Below are positions 45,406 through 55,339 of a stretch of 64,000 bases of DNA, piece after piece (position 1 is the first letter of the stretch; every line of letters starts with the position of its first letter). Position numbers and translations under genes: made by a program. The DNA comes from Erwinia tracheiphila (GTDB lineage: Bacteria; Pseudomonadota; Gammaproteobacteria; Enterobacterales; Enterobacteriaceae): assembly GCF_021365465.1 (NCBI RefSeq), contig NZ_CP089932.1:930001-994000 (forward strand). Reading direction: 5' to 3'. A model generated the notes under the pieces. That model made no database searches. It saw nothing but the letters and a program-made list of their open reading frames with translations, and had not been told where the DNA came from.

Positions 45406-45575
45406 GGTTTGGCTCCTGAGAATACGTTAAAAAACGCTGCCATTCTAAGGGAACATACAGAGCGGTGAAACGTTCAGTGCGCTTACCGGCAGTAAAAACG
45501 CATTATTTCTCCGCGACTTCGTTTAAGAGAGGTGTAAAATGACGTTTTTTCATCCCAGTAAGATCCTGGCATATG

Positions 45576-46847
45576 ATGGAGCCTGCCTCCCCGACTGATG
45601 AATTAAACGTTGCTCCGGCAAAACGGGGGAGATTTCCTTCGCCTGTTGCTTCGGCGTGATAAAACGCCGGCTGTTGTGTTGGTGCTGGCGGGCGTTGTGG
45701 GCACGTTGGCTGGCCTGATGGGGGGATGAAAAAGCGGTCAACGCCTCGCGGTTGTACAGGCGGCAAAAAATCACTGACTGCTGGCTTTCCCCGTGGTTTT
45801 TTTCTGTCCGCCGCGCTGGCGCTGATCGGGTACTACCTGGTGCATCGTTTGCACCTGAGTTATCCGGCTCCGGTATCCCGGAGATTGAAGGCGCACTCGA
45901 AGCGTTAAGGCGGTACGATGGTGGCGTGTAGTTTATTGGCGACATGGGGACGCTCGGGCTGAATGGTGCTGGATATATTTCGGATTAACAACGCGAAGCC
46001 CGTCATTCGTTACTTGCCACAGGTGTAGCAGCGGGCCTTTCTGCGGCCTTTAATGTATCGCTGGCAGGCATTCTGTTTATCATTGAGGAGATGTGCTTAC
46101 AATTCCGATACAGCCTGATTTCCATCAAGGCAGTATTTATTGGTGTAATTATGTCGAGCATCGTATTTCGTTTATTTAATGATGAATATGCGGTGATTGC
46201 AGTGGGCAAACTGGCTGATTCACCGGTTAATACGCTGTGGCAGGCGTGGGGTTCATGCGCTCATTTTCAGGATACAGGACAGGTTTCAGCGTTTTTATGG
46301 CAACAGTTTGTCCAGATTTTTGATGGTGGGTGCCATACTGGGCGGTGCCTGGCTTTATCGATCCTGATGCTGCCGGAGGAGGGTTTACCCTGATGGCGGT
46401 GGCGGGGAGCTACAGCACGGGTATGCTGCTGTTTATTTTTACCGAGCGTGTTGCCACGACGCTGCTTTGTTTCGATTCCGGCGCGTCTGGCGGGATTTTT
46501 GCGCCGATACTGGTGCCCAGAACCTTATCAGGCGCTGCTTTCGGCATGGTTTGCTCTGTGCTTTTCCCTGCCTATCACCTCTCAGCAGGAATCTTTGCCA
46601 TTGCTGGCATGGGGGCATTGTTTACTGCGTCGGTCAGGGCACTGCTGACCGGGATTGTTCTGGTTCTTGAGATGACTGACAATTATCAGCTTATTTTACC
46701 GATGATTATTACCTGTCTGGGCGCAACAGTAGTGGCGCAGCCTCTGGGGGGAAACCGCTTTATTCCTCTCTTCTTGTTCGATTGCTGGCAAAGCAGGCAC
46801 TGGCACAGAACGCCACCCCGCCGTACGGCAAACGGACTGATACTTGA
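45576..46847 (+). pseudogene. clcA: H+/Cl- exchange transporter ClcA, heavily decayed
   Basis: ClcA exchanges chloride for protons and helps in extreme acid resistance. Only scattered pieces are in frame: RRDKTPAVVLVLAGVVGTLA (near 45660), the selectivity-filter segment GSGIPEIEGALEA (near 45870), LAAGFN-like [40 protein letters not shown], and a longer C-terminal block [60 protein letters not shown]. There are at least five frame changes, stops and deletions; the GREGP motif that should follow GSGIP is deleted. No function is possible. Its place between hemL and erpA is as in E. coli. Confidence 0.92.
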
Positions 46848-46934
46848 TTGCTATACTGTGCTATTAGATAATGACGCTATTAATGGTCGAAATATGACCT
46901 GTGGGTGACTGCCCCCAGGCAACTGGAGTAAAAT

Positions 46935-47279
46935 ATGAGTGATGAACGGGCGCTTCCCCTGCAATTTACCGAAGCTGCGGCGAGTAAAGTCAAAAACCTG
47001 ATTTCAGATGAAGACAATCCTGATTTGAAACTTCGGGTTTATATTACTGGCGGCGGCTGCAGTGGTTTTCAGTACGGTTTTACCTTTGATGATAAGGTTA
47101 ACGATGGCGATATGACCATTGAGAAGGCCGGCGTGGCGCTGGTGGTCGATCCAATGAGCCTGCAATATCTGGTAGGCGGTTCGGTCGACTACACGGAAGG
47201 GCTTGAAGGCTCGCGCTTTGTGGTCACCAATCCGAATGCCAAAACAACCTGCGGTTGCGGTTCCTCTTTCAGTATCTGA
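46935..47279 (+). CDS. erpA: Iron-sulfur cluster insertion protein ErpA
   Basis: ErpA is an A-type carrier that delivers Fe-S clusters to targets such as IspG/IspH. The three cluster cysteines are in [11 protein letters not shown] and TTCGCGSSF. The 114 residues equal E. coli ErpA. It has GGAGTAAAAT in front of its start and a strong terminator just after. Its survival between decayed clcA and btuF agrees with its being essential under aerobic growth. Confidence 0.97.
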   Translation: MSDERALPLQFTEAAASKVKNLISDEDNPDLKLRVYITGGGCSGFQYGFTFDDKVNDGDMTIEKAGVALVVDPMSLQYLVGGSVDYTEGLEGSRFVVTNPNAKTTCGCGSSFSI

Positions 47280-47283
47280 TTAT

Positions 47284-47316
47284 TGCCCCGAAGCATCGGT
47301 CTTCGGGGCATTTTTG
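47284..47316 (+). terminator. Terminator of erpA
   Basis: TGCCCCGAAG and CTTCGGGGCA pair in a 10-bp stem with a 7-base loop, followed by TTTTTG. It starts 5 bases after the erpA stop. Confidence 0.9.
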
Positions 47317-47720
47317 CTTGTTTTCAGCCCAACCAATAAAGCGTACTGAATTCCCTTTTTTCTCTCTTTGCCTGCTTAAGCGGCGTTGCAGCCACCGAGC
47401 AAGGCTGATTCGATTTTGTTGTGTAGCGGCTGACATTCTTATCGGATCGCCAGTAATCTGCATAAGGCACTACGGGTTATCCAGTTATTATTTACCCTCT
47501 TAAACTCTGGCTGCCAGAAAGCGCTAACGGTGCCATTGTGTTGTGTATCACCATTTGCCCCAAACGCATTTGAGTAGTGGATTAGCCCCTGCTGGCCAGG
47601 GACCAGAGCATGCGAGCAAAATTAGCTTAAGTTTCGCAGGGTGACAGCCGGACATTTTACCATGTGTAACGGAACACGGTGAACGGCGACGGCTGACTGC
47701 ATTGTAAGATGGCAGGACGT
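47317..47720. other. Stretch where yadS would be expected; no intact gene
   Basis: In E. coli yadS and btuF lie between erpA and mtn. Here no yadS gene is found. A minus-strand text RISLARWLQRRLSRQ near 47370-47420 could be a trace of the YadS C-terminus, but the match is too weak to call. The remainder shows nothing. Confidence 0.35.
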
Positions 47721-48010
47721 TGCAGCATCTTATGCCGCTGGGCCTGCTTTTAGCCTTTCCGGTTGAAGGCCCGATGCTTTAAATACCGTTATGTTGGCAG
47801 GCATTTCATCGAATAACGCCACGCCGCAACCCCATCATGCTCTGATTCGACGTCGGCCCGATGTTGCTCCGTTGCCTGCTTGCAAGCAGCACGCCAGCGG
47901 CGACTTTGGCTGGATAATATGAATAGCTGGAGAAGCTTCTGAAAGAAAATATCCGTTAAGTCAGAACGGGTGAGGATGTGATGAACGCGGAGCCGCCGCG
48001 CAAAAGTACT
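47721..48010 (-). pseudogene. btuF: Remnant of vitamin B12 periplasmic-binding protein BtuF
   Basis: Directly after mtn on the same strand, as in E. coli, pieces of a BtuF N-terminal half can be read across frames: AAAPR near 47995 (mature start APRVITLSP in the family), a text YSYYPAKVAAGV near 47900 (family SYSDYP...), and DGVAAWR near 47830 (family PDLVLAWRGG). No frame is open for more than a few dozen codons and the C-terminal half is not recognisable. The call rests on position and these short matches. It implies loss of periplasmic cobalamin binding. Confidence 0.5.
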
Positions 48011-48026
48011 GCGGCCAGAGAGACAT

Positions 48027-48725
48027 TTAGCGATGCATAAGTTTGGCCAGCAGCGTTTCAACCAGTAGCGAAGACTGGCGTGCGGCGACAGTAAGGAATT
48101 CTTCGAAGCTCAGGTGGGATTCCCGGTCGGCCACGTCAGAGATGGCACGGGCAACCACAAAAGGGGTAGCGAACTGATGGCAGACATGCCCGATAGCCGT
48201 GGCTTCCATCTCTACTCCCGCTGCCTGCGGGAAGGTGTTACGGATGCGCGCAAGCGGCTCTTCCCCGTTAATAAAAGTATCACCGCTGACCACAAGACCG
48301 CGAACTGCATTCAGACCGAGTTGCTGAACACAGCTTTCCGTCGCGGCAACCAGGGCCGGATCTGCAGTAAAGGCAGCCGGGCAGCCCGCCATCTGGCCAG
48401 GCTGATAGCCAAAAGCAGTGACGTCGACGTCGTGATAGCGCACTTCTTCAGAAATCAGGATATCACCTACTTTCAGGGTGGCCGCCAAACCACCCGCAGA
48501 ACCCGTGTTAATAATGAAATCCGGCTTGCACAGTTCCAGCAGCAGGGTGGTACCCATTGCCGCGGAAACTTTGCCAATACCGGATTTTAGCAACGCGACG
48601 TCAGTGCCATTCAGCGTGCCGGTATAAATCTCACAGCCCGCCAGCGCAATAGTCTGGCGATGTTCAATTTTGTCTCGCAGCAGTGTAACTTCCTGCTCCA
48701 TTGCGCCAATAATGCCTGCTTTCAT
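48027..48725 (-). CDS. mtn: 5'-methylthioadenosine/S-adenosylhomocysteine nucleosidase
   Basis: Mtn (Pfs) hydrolyses methylthioadenosine and S-adenosylhomocysteine; it thus removes the by-product of spermidine synthesis and takes part in AI-2 formation. The start at 48725 ([20 protein letters not shown]) gives 232 residues, the E. coli length. Catalytic residues: Glu in GAMEQE, the Met-Glu pair in [12 protein letters not shown] and the Asp in RAISDVAD. Divergent to dgt. Confidence 0.97.
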   Translation of the reverse strand: MKAGIIGAMEQEVTLLRDKIEHRQTIALAGCEIYTGTLNGTDVALLKSGIGKVSAAMGTTLLLELCKPDFIINTGSAGGLAATLKVGDILISEEVRYHDVDVTAFGYQPGQMAGCPAAFTADPALVAATESCVQQLGLNAVRGLVVSGDTFINGEEPLARIRNTFPQAAGVEMEATAIGHVCHQFATPFVVARAISDVADRESHLSFEEFLTVAARQSSLLVETLLAKLMHR

Positions 48726-48906
48726 AGGGATACCCGTTAATGTTGTGGTACAACGCGTCAAATATAGTGCATAGTTTACCATGATTAAATACAGCATACT
48801 CAGGCGGGCAATAAGCTGATAGCGTGATGGTCAGTTGAACGGCTGAATACATTATCTGTGGTTAAGGCGTTATTTAACTCACCTAACAGCCAGTCGGGGG
48901 ACGACG

Positions 48907-50421
48907 ATGTCAGCAATTGATTTCAGGAAGAAATTCAGTTTTGAAAGGCCGTTTAATAATCGTGAAAAACCTCAGGGGGAGTATCGGATCGCCCGACATT
49001 TTGAAAGCGATCGTGGCAGGATCATTAATTCTGCCGCTATTCGTCGCCTGCAACAAAAAACACAGGTTTTTCCACTGGAACGAAATGCCGCTGTTCGCTC
49101 CCGCCTGACGCATTCTCTCGAAGTGCAACAAACCGGTCGTTACATTGCCCGTGAAATTATTCAGCATTTAAAAGAACAGCCCGGGGGGTTGTCGCGGTAT
49201 GGACTGAGCGATTTTACAGGCGCCTTCGAAAGCCTTGTTGAAATGTCCTGCCTGCTGCACGATGTTGGCAATCCGCCTTTTGGCCATTTCGGTGAGGCGG
49301 CGATAAACGATTGGTTCAGAATGAATCTGCCGGGCCTGCTGGTTGACCCCGCAGAGGCTGGCGTCACGGGCAGCGAACAACACGATGCATTTCTCACGTT
49401 GAATGCTACGCTGCGCCAGGACCTCTGCCACTTTGAGGGAAATGCGCAAGCGATCAGGCTGGTGCATACGCTTTTGCAACTTAATCTCTCCTATGTTCAG
49501 GTTGCCTGCATTCTTAAATATACTGCTCCAGCCTGGTTCAGTGGTGAAAAACCTGCCCGCTTTAGCACCCTGATGAAGAAACCGGGGTATTACCTGTCGG
49601 AAGAGACGTTCGTTTCTGACATGCTGCGTGCCACATCAACTGAGCAATATCATCGTTTTCCGCTGACTTATATTATGGAAGCTGCCGATGACATTTCTTA
49701 CTGTATTGCCGATCTGGATGATGCCGTCGAGAAAGCCATTTTTAGCGTCGAGCAACTTTATGGCTATCTTCAGGCAGAATGGCAGTCGCTTAAGGAGCAA
49801 AAAAAAGTTAATTCAGACTCGCTTTTTGTAAAGATAATTGATTTTGCTTACAGTGAAGCACAAAGCAAAGCGCGATACCGTAGCCGCAGCGATACTTTTT
49901 TTATGAAACTACGGGTCGGGGTTCAGTCTGTATTGGTGGCACATGCCGTTAAACGCTTCACTGAAAATATTGCCGCTATTTATCACGGCGACTTTAATTA
50001 TTCGTTACTGGAAGATGAAAGTAACGAAAGTCATCTACTGGCTTTATTTAAAGCGGTAGCCAAAAAACATGTATTTAATCATGCTGAAGTAGAACAGCTT
50101 GAGCTGCAAGGTTATCAGGTTATCAAAGGGCTTTTGAATATCTACAAATCACTCTGGCTTATGCCCTATGCCGATTTTAAAATATTGATTAATGAAGATT
50201 ATCATAAATCTTACCCCATTGAAACCCGACTGTTTCATAAGCTGTCAGGAAAACATCGAAAAGCCTATTCTGTTCATATGCATAATTTAACAAGCCAGCA
50301 TCCTTACGAAAAACTTTTATGGGAGCGATATTATCGGTCTCGTTTGTTACAAGATTATGTTAGTGGAATGACCGATCTCTACGCGTGGGATGAATATCGG
50401 CGACTGATGGCGGTTGAATAA
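48907..50421 (+). CDS. dgt: Deoxyguanosine triphosphate triphosphohydrolase
   Basis: Dgt cleaves dGTP to deoxyguanosine and tripolyphosphate. It is an HD-domain enzyme: RLTHSLEVQQTGRY, then CLLHDVGNPPFGHFGEAAI hold the metal-binding His/His-Asp set, and MEAADDISYCIADLDDAVEK the final Asp. 504 residues, close to the 505 of E. coli. The C-terminus LLQDYVSGMTDLYAWDEYRR is conserved. The gene is somewhat richer in AT than its neighbours but intact. degP follows. Confidence 0.97.
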   Translation: MSAIDFRKKFSFERPFNNREKPQGEYRIARHFESDRGRIINSAAIRRLQQKTQVFPLERNAAVRSRLTHSLEVQQTGRYIAREIIQHLKEQPGGLSRYGLSDFTGAFESLVEMSCLLHDVGNPPFGHFGEAAINDWFRMNLPGLLVDPAEAGVTGSEQHDAFLTLNATLRQDLCHFEGNAQAIRLVHTLLQLNLSYVQVACILKYTAPAWFSGEKPARFSTLMKKPGYYLSEETFVSDMLRATSTEQYHRFPLTYIMEAADDISYCIADLDDAVEKAIFSVEQLYGYLQAEWQSLKEQKKVNSDSLFVKIIDFAYSEAQSKARYRSRSDTFFMKLRVGVQSVLVAHAVKRFTENIAAIYHGDFNYSLLEDESNESHLLALFKAVAKKHVFNHAEVEQLELQGYQVIKGLLNIYKSLWLMPYADFKILINEDYHKSYPIETRLFHKLSGKHRKAYSVHMHNLTSQHPYEKLLWERYYRSRLLQDYVSGMTDLYAWDEYRRLMAVE

Positions 50422-50488
50422 ACGTATAAGTGGCCTTTATTTGTAAAGGCGAAGAATACTTTTTTACTTTTCGCTGAGACTTATTCAT

Positions 50489-50514
50489 GAACTTAGCGAT
50501 AAAATTGAGTCTTA
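50489..50514 (+). promoter_or_regulatory. Candidate sigma-E promoter of degP
   Basis: GAACTT, 15 bases, then TCTTA resembles the sigma-E consensus GAACTT-N16-TCTGA found before E. coli degP. It ends 53 bases before the degP start. Envelope-stress control of degP is known in enterobacteria. Confidence 0.6.
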
Positions 50515-50567
50515 TCTGGACGACCATGACATGGTTGAATAATTGGATAATCTTGAGAAACAGACGC

Positions 50568-51992
50568 ATGAAAAAAACACTTTTAGCTAGCGCATTGGTT
50601 CTTTGCCTGGGAACGGCAATGAACCCAATTGCTGCACTGGCAGCAGAAACCGCTTCTTCTTCCAGCCAGCAGCTGCCAAGCCTGGCACCGATGTTAGAAA
50701 AAGTGATGCCTTCAGTGGTGAGTATCAATGTTGAAGGGAGCACAACCGTTCGCACGCCTCGTTTGCCGCAGCAGTTCTTCGGTGGTAATTCGCCTTTCTG
50801 CCAGGACGGTTCACCTTTCCAGCGTTCGCCAATGTGTCAGGGGGGAAGCGATCAGGGGCAGGGGGATGCTAATACTCAGCAGGAGAAATTCCGCGCTCTG
50901 GGGTCTGGAGTGGTGATTGATGCTGCAAAGGGCTATGTCGTTACCAATAATCATGTTGTGAATAATGCGACCAAAATTCAGGTACAACTGAGCGATGGAC
51001 GCAAGTACGATGCCAAAGTCATTGGTAAAGATCCTCGTTCAGATATTGCGCTGATTCAGCTTGAAGATGCGAAGAACCTCACGGCTATTAAGATAGCGGA
51101 TTCAGACAATTTGCGGGTGGGGGACTATACGGTTGCCATCGGCAATCCTTACGGTCTGGGCGAAACGGTCACTTCCGGGATTGTTTCTGCGCTGGGACGC
51201 AGCGGATTGAATGTTGAAAATTATGAAAACTTTATTCAGACCGATGCGGCAATCAACCGTGGTAACTCTGGTGGTGCACTGGTCGATTTGAATGGTGAAC
51301 TGATTGGTATCAACACTGCAATCCTCGCGCCAGATGGTGGCAACATCGGTATTGGTTTCGCTATTCCAAGTAATATGGTTAAAAATCTCACTGCCCAGAT
51401 GGTTGAATATGGTCAGGTGAAACGCGGTGAGCTGGGTATTATGGGCACCGAGTTGAATTCTGAACTGGCTAAAGCGATGAAGGTTGACGCCCAGCGCGGT
51501 GCTTTTGTCAGCCAGGTATTGCCAAAATCTTCTGCCGCAAAAGCGGGTATTAAAGCAGGGGATATCGTGGTTTCAGTCAATGGAAAAGCGATTGCCAGCT
51601 TTGCCGCTCTGCGTGCCCAGGTTGGCTCTCTGCCGGTTGGCAGCAAAATGGCACTTGGCCTGATCCGCGATGGTAAGCCACTCACGGTCGACGTTGAGCT
51701 TCAGCAAAGTAGCCAGGTCAAAGTGGACTCTGGAACCATTTATACCGGTATCGAAGGGGCGGATTTTAGCAACTACCATGCAAAAGGTGTTAAGGGTGTG
51801 AAAGTTGATAGCGTCAAGGCGGGTTCGGCTGCAGACCGCATCGGATTGAAGAAGGATGATGTGATCCTGGGGGTTAACCAACAGGCCATCGCTAATCTGG
51901 GCGATTTGCGTAAAATTCTTGATACCAAGCCGTCCGTTCTGGCGCTGAGTATTCAGCGTGGTGACAGCACTATATATCTGCTCATGCAGTGA
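50568..51992 (+). CDS. degP: Periplasmic serine protease/chaperone DegP (HtrA)
   Basis: DegP degrades or refolds misfolded periplasmic proteins. The ATG at 50568 (MKKTLLASALVLCLGTAMNP) starts a Sec signal peptide that ends at ALAAE; the frame upstream is not used. Catalytic triad: His in VTNNHVVNNA, Asp in DPRSDIALIQL, Ser in NRGNSGGALVDL. Two PDZ domains follow (GELGIMGTELNSE, ending near 51690, and the second to the end, IQRGDSTIYLLMQ). The Cys pair in SPFCQDG...SPMCQGG lies in the LA loop. 474 residues, as in E. coli. Confidence 0.98.
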   Translation: MKKTLLASALVLCLGTAMNPIAALAAETASSSSQQLPSLAPMLEKVMPSVVSINVEGSTTVRTPRLPQQFFGGNSPFCQDGSPFQRSPMCQGGSDQGQGDANTQQEKFRALGSGVVIDAAKGYVVTNNHVVNNATKIQVQLSDGRKYDAKVIGKDPRSDIALIQLEDAKNLTAIKIADSDNLRVGDYTVAIGNPYGLGETVTSGIVSALGRSGLNVENYENFIQTDAAINRGNSGGALVDLNGELIGINTAILAPDGGNIGIGFAIPSNMVKNLTAQMVEYGQVKRGELGIMGTELNSELAKAMKVDAQRGAFVSQVLPKSSAAKAGIKAGDIVVSVNGKAIASFAALRAQVGSLPVGSKMALGLIRDGKPLTVDVELQQSSQVKVDSGTIYTGIEGADFSNYHAKGVKGVKVDSVKAGSAADRIGLKKDDVILGVNQQAIANLGDLRKILDTKPSVLALSIQRGDSTIYLLMQ

Positions 51993-52046
51993 CGGACCTT
52001 GCGTTCTTAACTTTACGTTGGTTGGGAATGACAGGATATTACTGGA

Positions 52047-52076
52047 AAGGCTGGTTATTCAGACCAGCCTTTTTTA
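52047..52076 (+). terminator. Terminator of degP
   Basis: AAGGCTGGT and ACCAGCCTT pair with a 7-base loop, followed by TTTTATT; 55 bases after the degP stop. Confidence 0.9.
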
Positions 52077-52448
52077 TTGCCAGGTTAAAATCCCTTCCTG
52101 TAGACGTTATTGTCTTTGTTTTACAAGCGGAAGCTTCTTTTGGAAGTTTTAGTACACCACTAAGGGCCGCAGTCAATGCTTCTTTCTGTTTTACCGCTTG
52201 CCTCAAAATTCCCTAAGGCGAACGTGTTTAACCACACATTTTTTTCGGTATCATTAGTGCGGATCTGATACGAAGTGTTCACCTGCTGAAGTTTTGTTAA
52301 AGATGGGTTGCTCTTCCCCTGAACGCTTTGTTTACCCTCTGTATTCCCATCGCAATTTTACAACCTGGATCACGCATACTGCAGATGCACAATGTGCGAC
52401 TGCTTACTTGCGGTATGCTGACCGTACAATGACCCTATGGAATGATAA
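52077..52448. other. Intergenic region upstream of cdaR
   Basis: No gene is seen. The region must contain the cdaR promoter; no certain -35/-10 pair or operator was picked out by eye. Confidence 0.4.
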
Positions 52449-53606
52449 ATGGCTACTTACCATCTGGATCCCCGCCTGGCTCAGGATATTGTTGCCCGTA
52501 CCATGAAAATTATTGACAGTAATATCAATGTAATGGATGCACGTGGCCGGATTATCGGCAGTGGTGACAGTGAGCGGATTGGTGAAATGCATGAGGGTGC
52601 GCTGTTAGCACTTTCACAGGCGCGAGTGGTTGACATTGATGACGCCGTGGCGAAACACCTGCATGGGGTCAGGCCCGGCGTTAACCTGCCGCTGCGCATC
52701 GATGGTGAGATCGTTGGCGTCATTGGTCTGACGGGTGAACCTGACGCGCTCCGGCAATTTGGCGAGCTGGTTTGTATGACCGCTGAGATGATGCTTGAAC
52801 AGGCGCGACTGCTCCACTTGCTGGCACAGGACAGCCGTCTGCGGGAAGAACTGGTGCTCAATCTTATTCGCAGCGACACACTGTCACCCGCGTTAATGGA
52901 GTGGGCACAGCGACTGTGTATCGATCTGAGCCAGCCACGTGTGGTTGCGGTGGTGGAAGTGGACAGTGGTCAGCTTGGCGTGGACAGTGCAATGTCAGAG
53001 CTGCAACAGTTACAGACGCTGCTGACCAGGCCAGAACGAGATAACCTTATCGCTATTGTTTCGCTGACGGAAATGGTGGTGCTGAAACCCGCTTTTAATG
53101 CGTATGGTCGCTTTGATGCTGAAGATCATCGTAAGCGCGTTGAGTTGCTCCAGGCGCGAATGAAGCAAAGTGGCCACCTGCGTATGCGCGTCGCGCTGGG
53201 TAATTTTTTTACCGGTCCTGGCAGCATTGCGCGTTCTTATCGTACTGCCCGCACCACCATGCAGGTAGGGAAACAGAGAATGCCGGAGTTACGTAGTTAT
53301 TTTTATCAGGATTTGGTGCTGCCGGTGCTGCTGGACAGTCTTCGGGGCGGATGGCAGGCGGGTGAGCTTTCGCGTCCACTGGCAAAACTGAAAGCGATGG
53401 ATAACAACGGTCTGCTGCGTCGAACCCTGAATGCATGGTTTAGCAATAACGTGCAGCCTTCGGCCACGGCCAAAGCGTTATATATCCATCGTAATACGTT
53501 GGAATATCGTCTTAACCGGATTTCGGAGCTGACCGGACTTAATCTGAGCCATTTCGACGACCGGTTGCTGCTTTACGTGGCGTTGCAGTTGGATGAGCAG
53601 CCGTAA
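52449..53606 (+). CDS. cdaR: Sugar diacid regulator CdaR
   Basis: CdaR activates genes for uptake and use of glucarate, galactarate and glycerate. N-terminal sugar-diacid-recognition domain (MATYHLDPRLAQDIVARTMK, GVRPGVNLPLRIDGEIVGVI), a middle GGDEF-like region, and a C-terminal PucR-type helix-turn-helix (LYIHRNTLEYRLNRI). 385 residues, the E. coli length. The gene is intact; its target operons are not in the window. Convergent with yaeH. Confidence 0.95.
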   Translation: MATYHLDPRLAQDIVARTMKIIDSNINVMDARGRIIGSGDSERIGEMHEGALLALSQARVVDIDDAVAKHLHGVRPGVNLPLRIDGEIVGVIGLTGEPDALRQFGELVCMTAEMMLEQARLLHLLAQDSRLREELVLNLIRSDTLSPALMEWAQRLCIDLSQPRVVAVVEVDSGQLGVDSAMSELQQLQTLLTRPERDNLIAIVSLTEMVVLKPAFNAYGRFDAEDHRKRVELLQARMKQSGHLRMRVALGNFFTGPGSIARSYRTARTTMQVGKQRMPELRSYFYQDLVLPVLLDSLRGGWQAGELSRPLAKLKAMDNNGLLRRTLNAWFSNNVQPSATAKALYIHRNTLEYRLNRISELTGLNLSHFDDRLLLYVALQLDEQP

Positions 53607-53704
53607 CCTCTGGCAAGGGGAATGCTTTCCGGCGGTTGGCTGGAAGAAAGATCTGCTTATTTCCTGACGGAATTGAGCAGATCTCAATAGCAATATCAGG
53701 AAAG

Positions 53705-54097
53705 TTAACGGCCGCCGCGGATCAGTTTTTCCAGATCGGATTCGATTTCATTGATCTTATTAGAGACAACGTATTCCAGATGGCGCAGATCTTCTAAAAT
53801 TTTGCGTTTCAGATCGACTTCGACCTGGTCGCGCTGGCAAATCTGATCCAACTCATCAATCACATAACGCAAATTTGGGCTTATTTCCTGGATTTCTTTG
53901 TAGCCCTGGCTGACATTGTCGGCCACCACAGTTTTGCGCTGGCGAGGGTATTTAAACTTAACACTTTTAGCAAAAAACTCGCCTTTATCCTTTTGGAAAT
54001 AGATCTTAAGAATGTCATTGTTGGCTTCCTGGCGCAGGCTGTAACGGTCAATATCATCAGGGTTAGCAATGCCCAAATCTTTCAGGTTGTCATACAT
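53705..54097 (-). CDS. yaeH: UPF0325 family protein YaeH
   Basis: A small conserved protein of unknown function. The start at 54097 ([20 protein letters not shown]) has AGGAA 8 bases before it and matches E. coli YaeH; the ATG two codons upstream is too close to the ribosome-binding site. 130 residues. Rich in charged residues with a helical C-terminus ([20 protein letters not shown]). Nearly identical to E. coli over [20 protein letters not shown]. Confidence 0.93.
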   Translation of the reverse strand: MYDNLKDLGIANPDDIDRYSLRQEANNDILKIYFQKDKGEFFAKSVKFKYPRQRKTVVADNVSQGYKEIQEISPNLRYVIDELDQICQRDQVEVDLKRKILEDLRHLEYVVSNKINEIESDLEKLIRGGR

Positions 54098-54103
54098 AGT
54101 CAT

Positions 54104-54388
54104 TTTCCTTAGCGGGAGATTGTCGTTTCGCTGCGTGGGGCAAACTGACTCATGCCGCGTTAACGATGCTGATGGTGATAATGGCATCGTGCAAAGAAGG
54201 GGCTGGTGAAATCTGTTTTGCCTGTTTGCTCGTCCCGTACTCAGGTGAGTATAAATGAAAATTTGAAAAGCAATCGGGGAGCGTCTGTGCGCTTAACGTC
54301 GCGGATTATCGCCTGGTTAATACGCAATAGCATCCGTTGTGTTATTTATGACCCCGGTTTTTAATGTCCAGGATGTAAAGATAAAATT
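54104..54388. other. Intergenic region upstream of yaeH
   Basis: Nothing recognisable beyond the expected yaeH promoter on the minus strand. Confidence 0.4.
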
Positions 54389-54410
54389 ACGGGCCACCTG
54401 CATGGCCCGT
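54389..54410 (-). terminator. Terminator of dapD
   Basis: ACGGGCCA and TGGCCCGT pair with a 6-base loop 9 bases after the dapD stop; on minus it is followed by AATTTTATCTTT. Confidence 0.65.
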
Positions 54411-54418
54411 GAAAGGAA

Positions 54419-55243
54419 TTAATCAATCGTGCGCAGCAGTTCGTTGATACCCACTTTGCCACGAGTTTTGGCGTCCACTTTTTTCACGATAACCGCACAG
54501 TAGAGACTGTAGCTGCCGTCTTTCGAAGGCAGGTTACCCGATACTACTACCGAACCTGCCGGAACGCGGCCATAATGGACTTCGCCGGTTTCACGATCGT
54601 AGATTTTGGTGCTCTGACCGATATAGACGCCCATCGAGATAACCGCACCTTCTTCCACAATGACGCCTTCAACGATCTCTGAACGTGCACCGATAAAGCA
54701 GTTATCTTCGATAATAGTCGGATTTGCCTGCAGCGGTTCCAGCACGCCACCAATGCCAACGCCGCCTGACAGGTGAACGTTTTTACCTATCTGGGCGCAG
54801 GAACCCACGGTTGCCCATGTATCCACCATTGAACCTTCATCGACGTATGCACCGATGTTCACATAAGATGGCATCAGCACGGTATTACGTGCAATATAAG
54901 CGCCCTGACGAACGGCGGCAGGTGGAACCACGCGGAAACCTTCTTTCCTGAAACGTGCATCATCGTAATCGGCAAATTTCATCGGAACTTTGTCGTAAAA
55001 ACGGCTTTCGGCACCCTCAATCACCTGGTTATCGTTAAGACGAAAAGAGAGCAATACGGCTTTTTTCAACCACTGATGTGTTACCCACTTGCCGTCGATT
55101 TTTTCCGCCACGCGCACCGCCCCGCTGTCCAGCAGGCTTATGACCTGGTTCACGGCTTCACGGGTAACCGTATCGGCATTGACGGGGGTGATCTCTGCGC
55201 GGCGCTCAAAGGCGCTTTCAATAACACTTTGTAACTGTTGCAT
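54419..55243 (-). CDS. dapD: Tetrahydrodipicolinate N-succinyltransferase
   Basis: DapD succinylates tetrahydrodipicolinate in the lysine/diaminopimelate pathway. The ATG at 55243 ([20 protein letters not shown]) gives 274 residues, as in E. coli; the upstream frame is not used. The left-handed beta-helix of hexapeptide repeats can be seen ([52 protein letters not shown]). Same strand as glnD, which is the next gene upstream, 96 bases away. Confidence 0.98.
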   Translation of the reverse strand: MQQLQSVIESAFERRAEITPVNADTVTREAVNQVISLLDSGAVRVAEKIDGKWVTHQWLKKAVLLSFRLNDNQVIEGAESRFYDKVPMKFADYDDARFRKEGFRVVPPAAVRQGAYIARNTVLMPSYVNIGAYVDEGSMVDTWATVGSCAQIGKNVHLSGGVGIGGVLEPLQANPTIIEDNCFIGARSEIVEGVIVEEGAVISMGVYIGQSTKIYDRETGEVHYGRVPAGSVVVSGNLPSKDGSYSLYCAVIVKKVDAKTRGKVGINELLRTID

Positions 55244-55339
55244 TAATTTTATTTCCTGTATCTGAATATCTTGCCGGGGTGCGGTATGGCATCTCTTCCA
55301 CACCAATTTCCGGCAGGCGGTGTAACAACTAAATTCAGG

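Noticed and set aside
53649..53684. Inverted repeat AGATCTGCT / AGCAGATCT between cdaR and yaeH as terminator
   Set aside because: Long 18-base loop and no T tract; possible but too weak to call.
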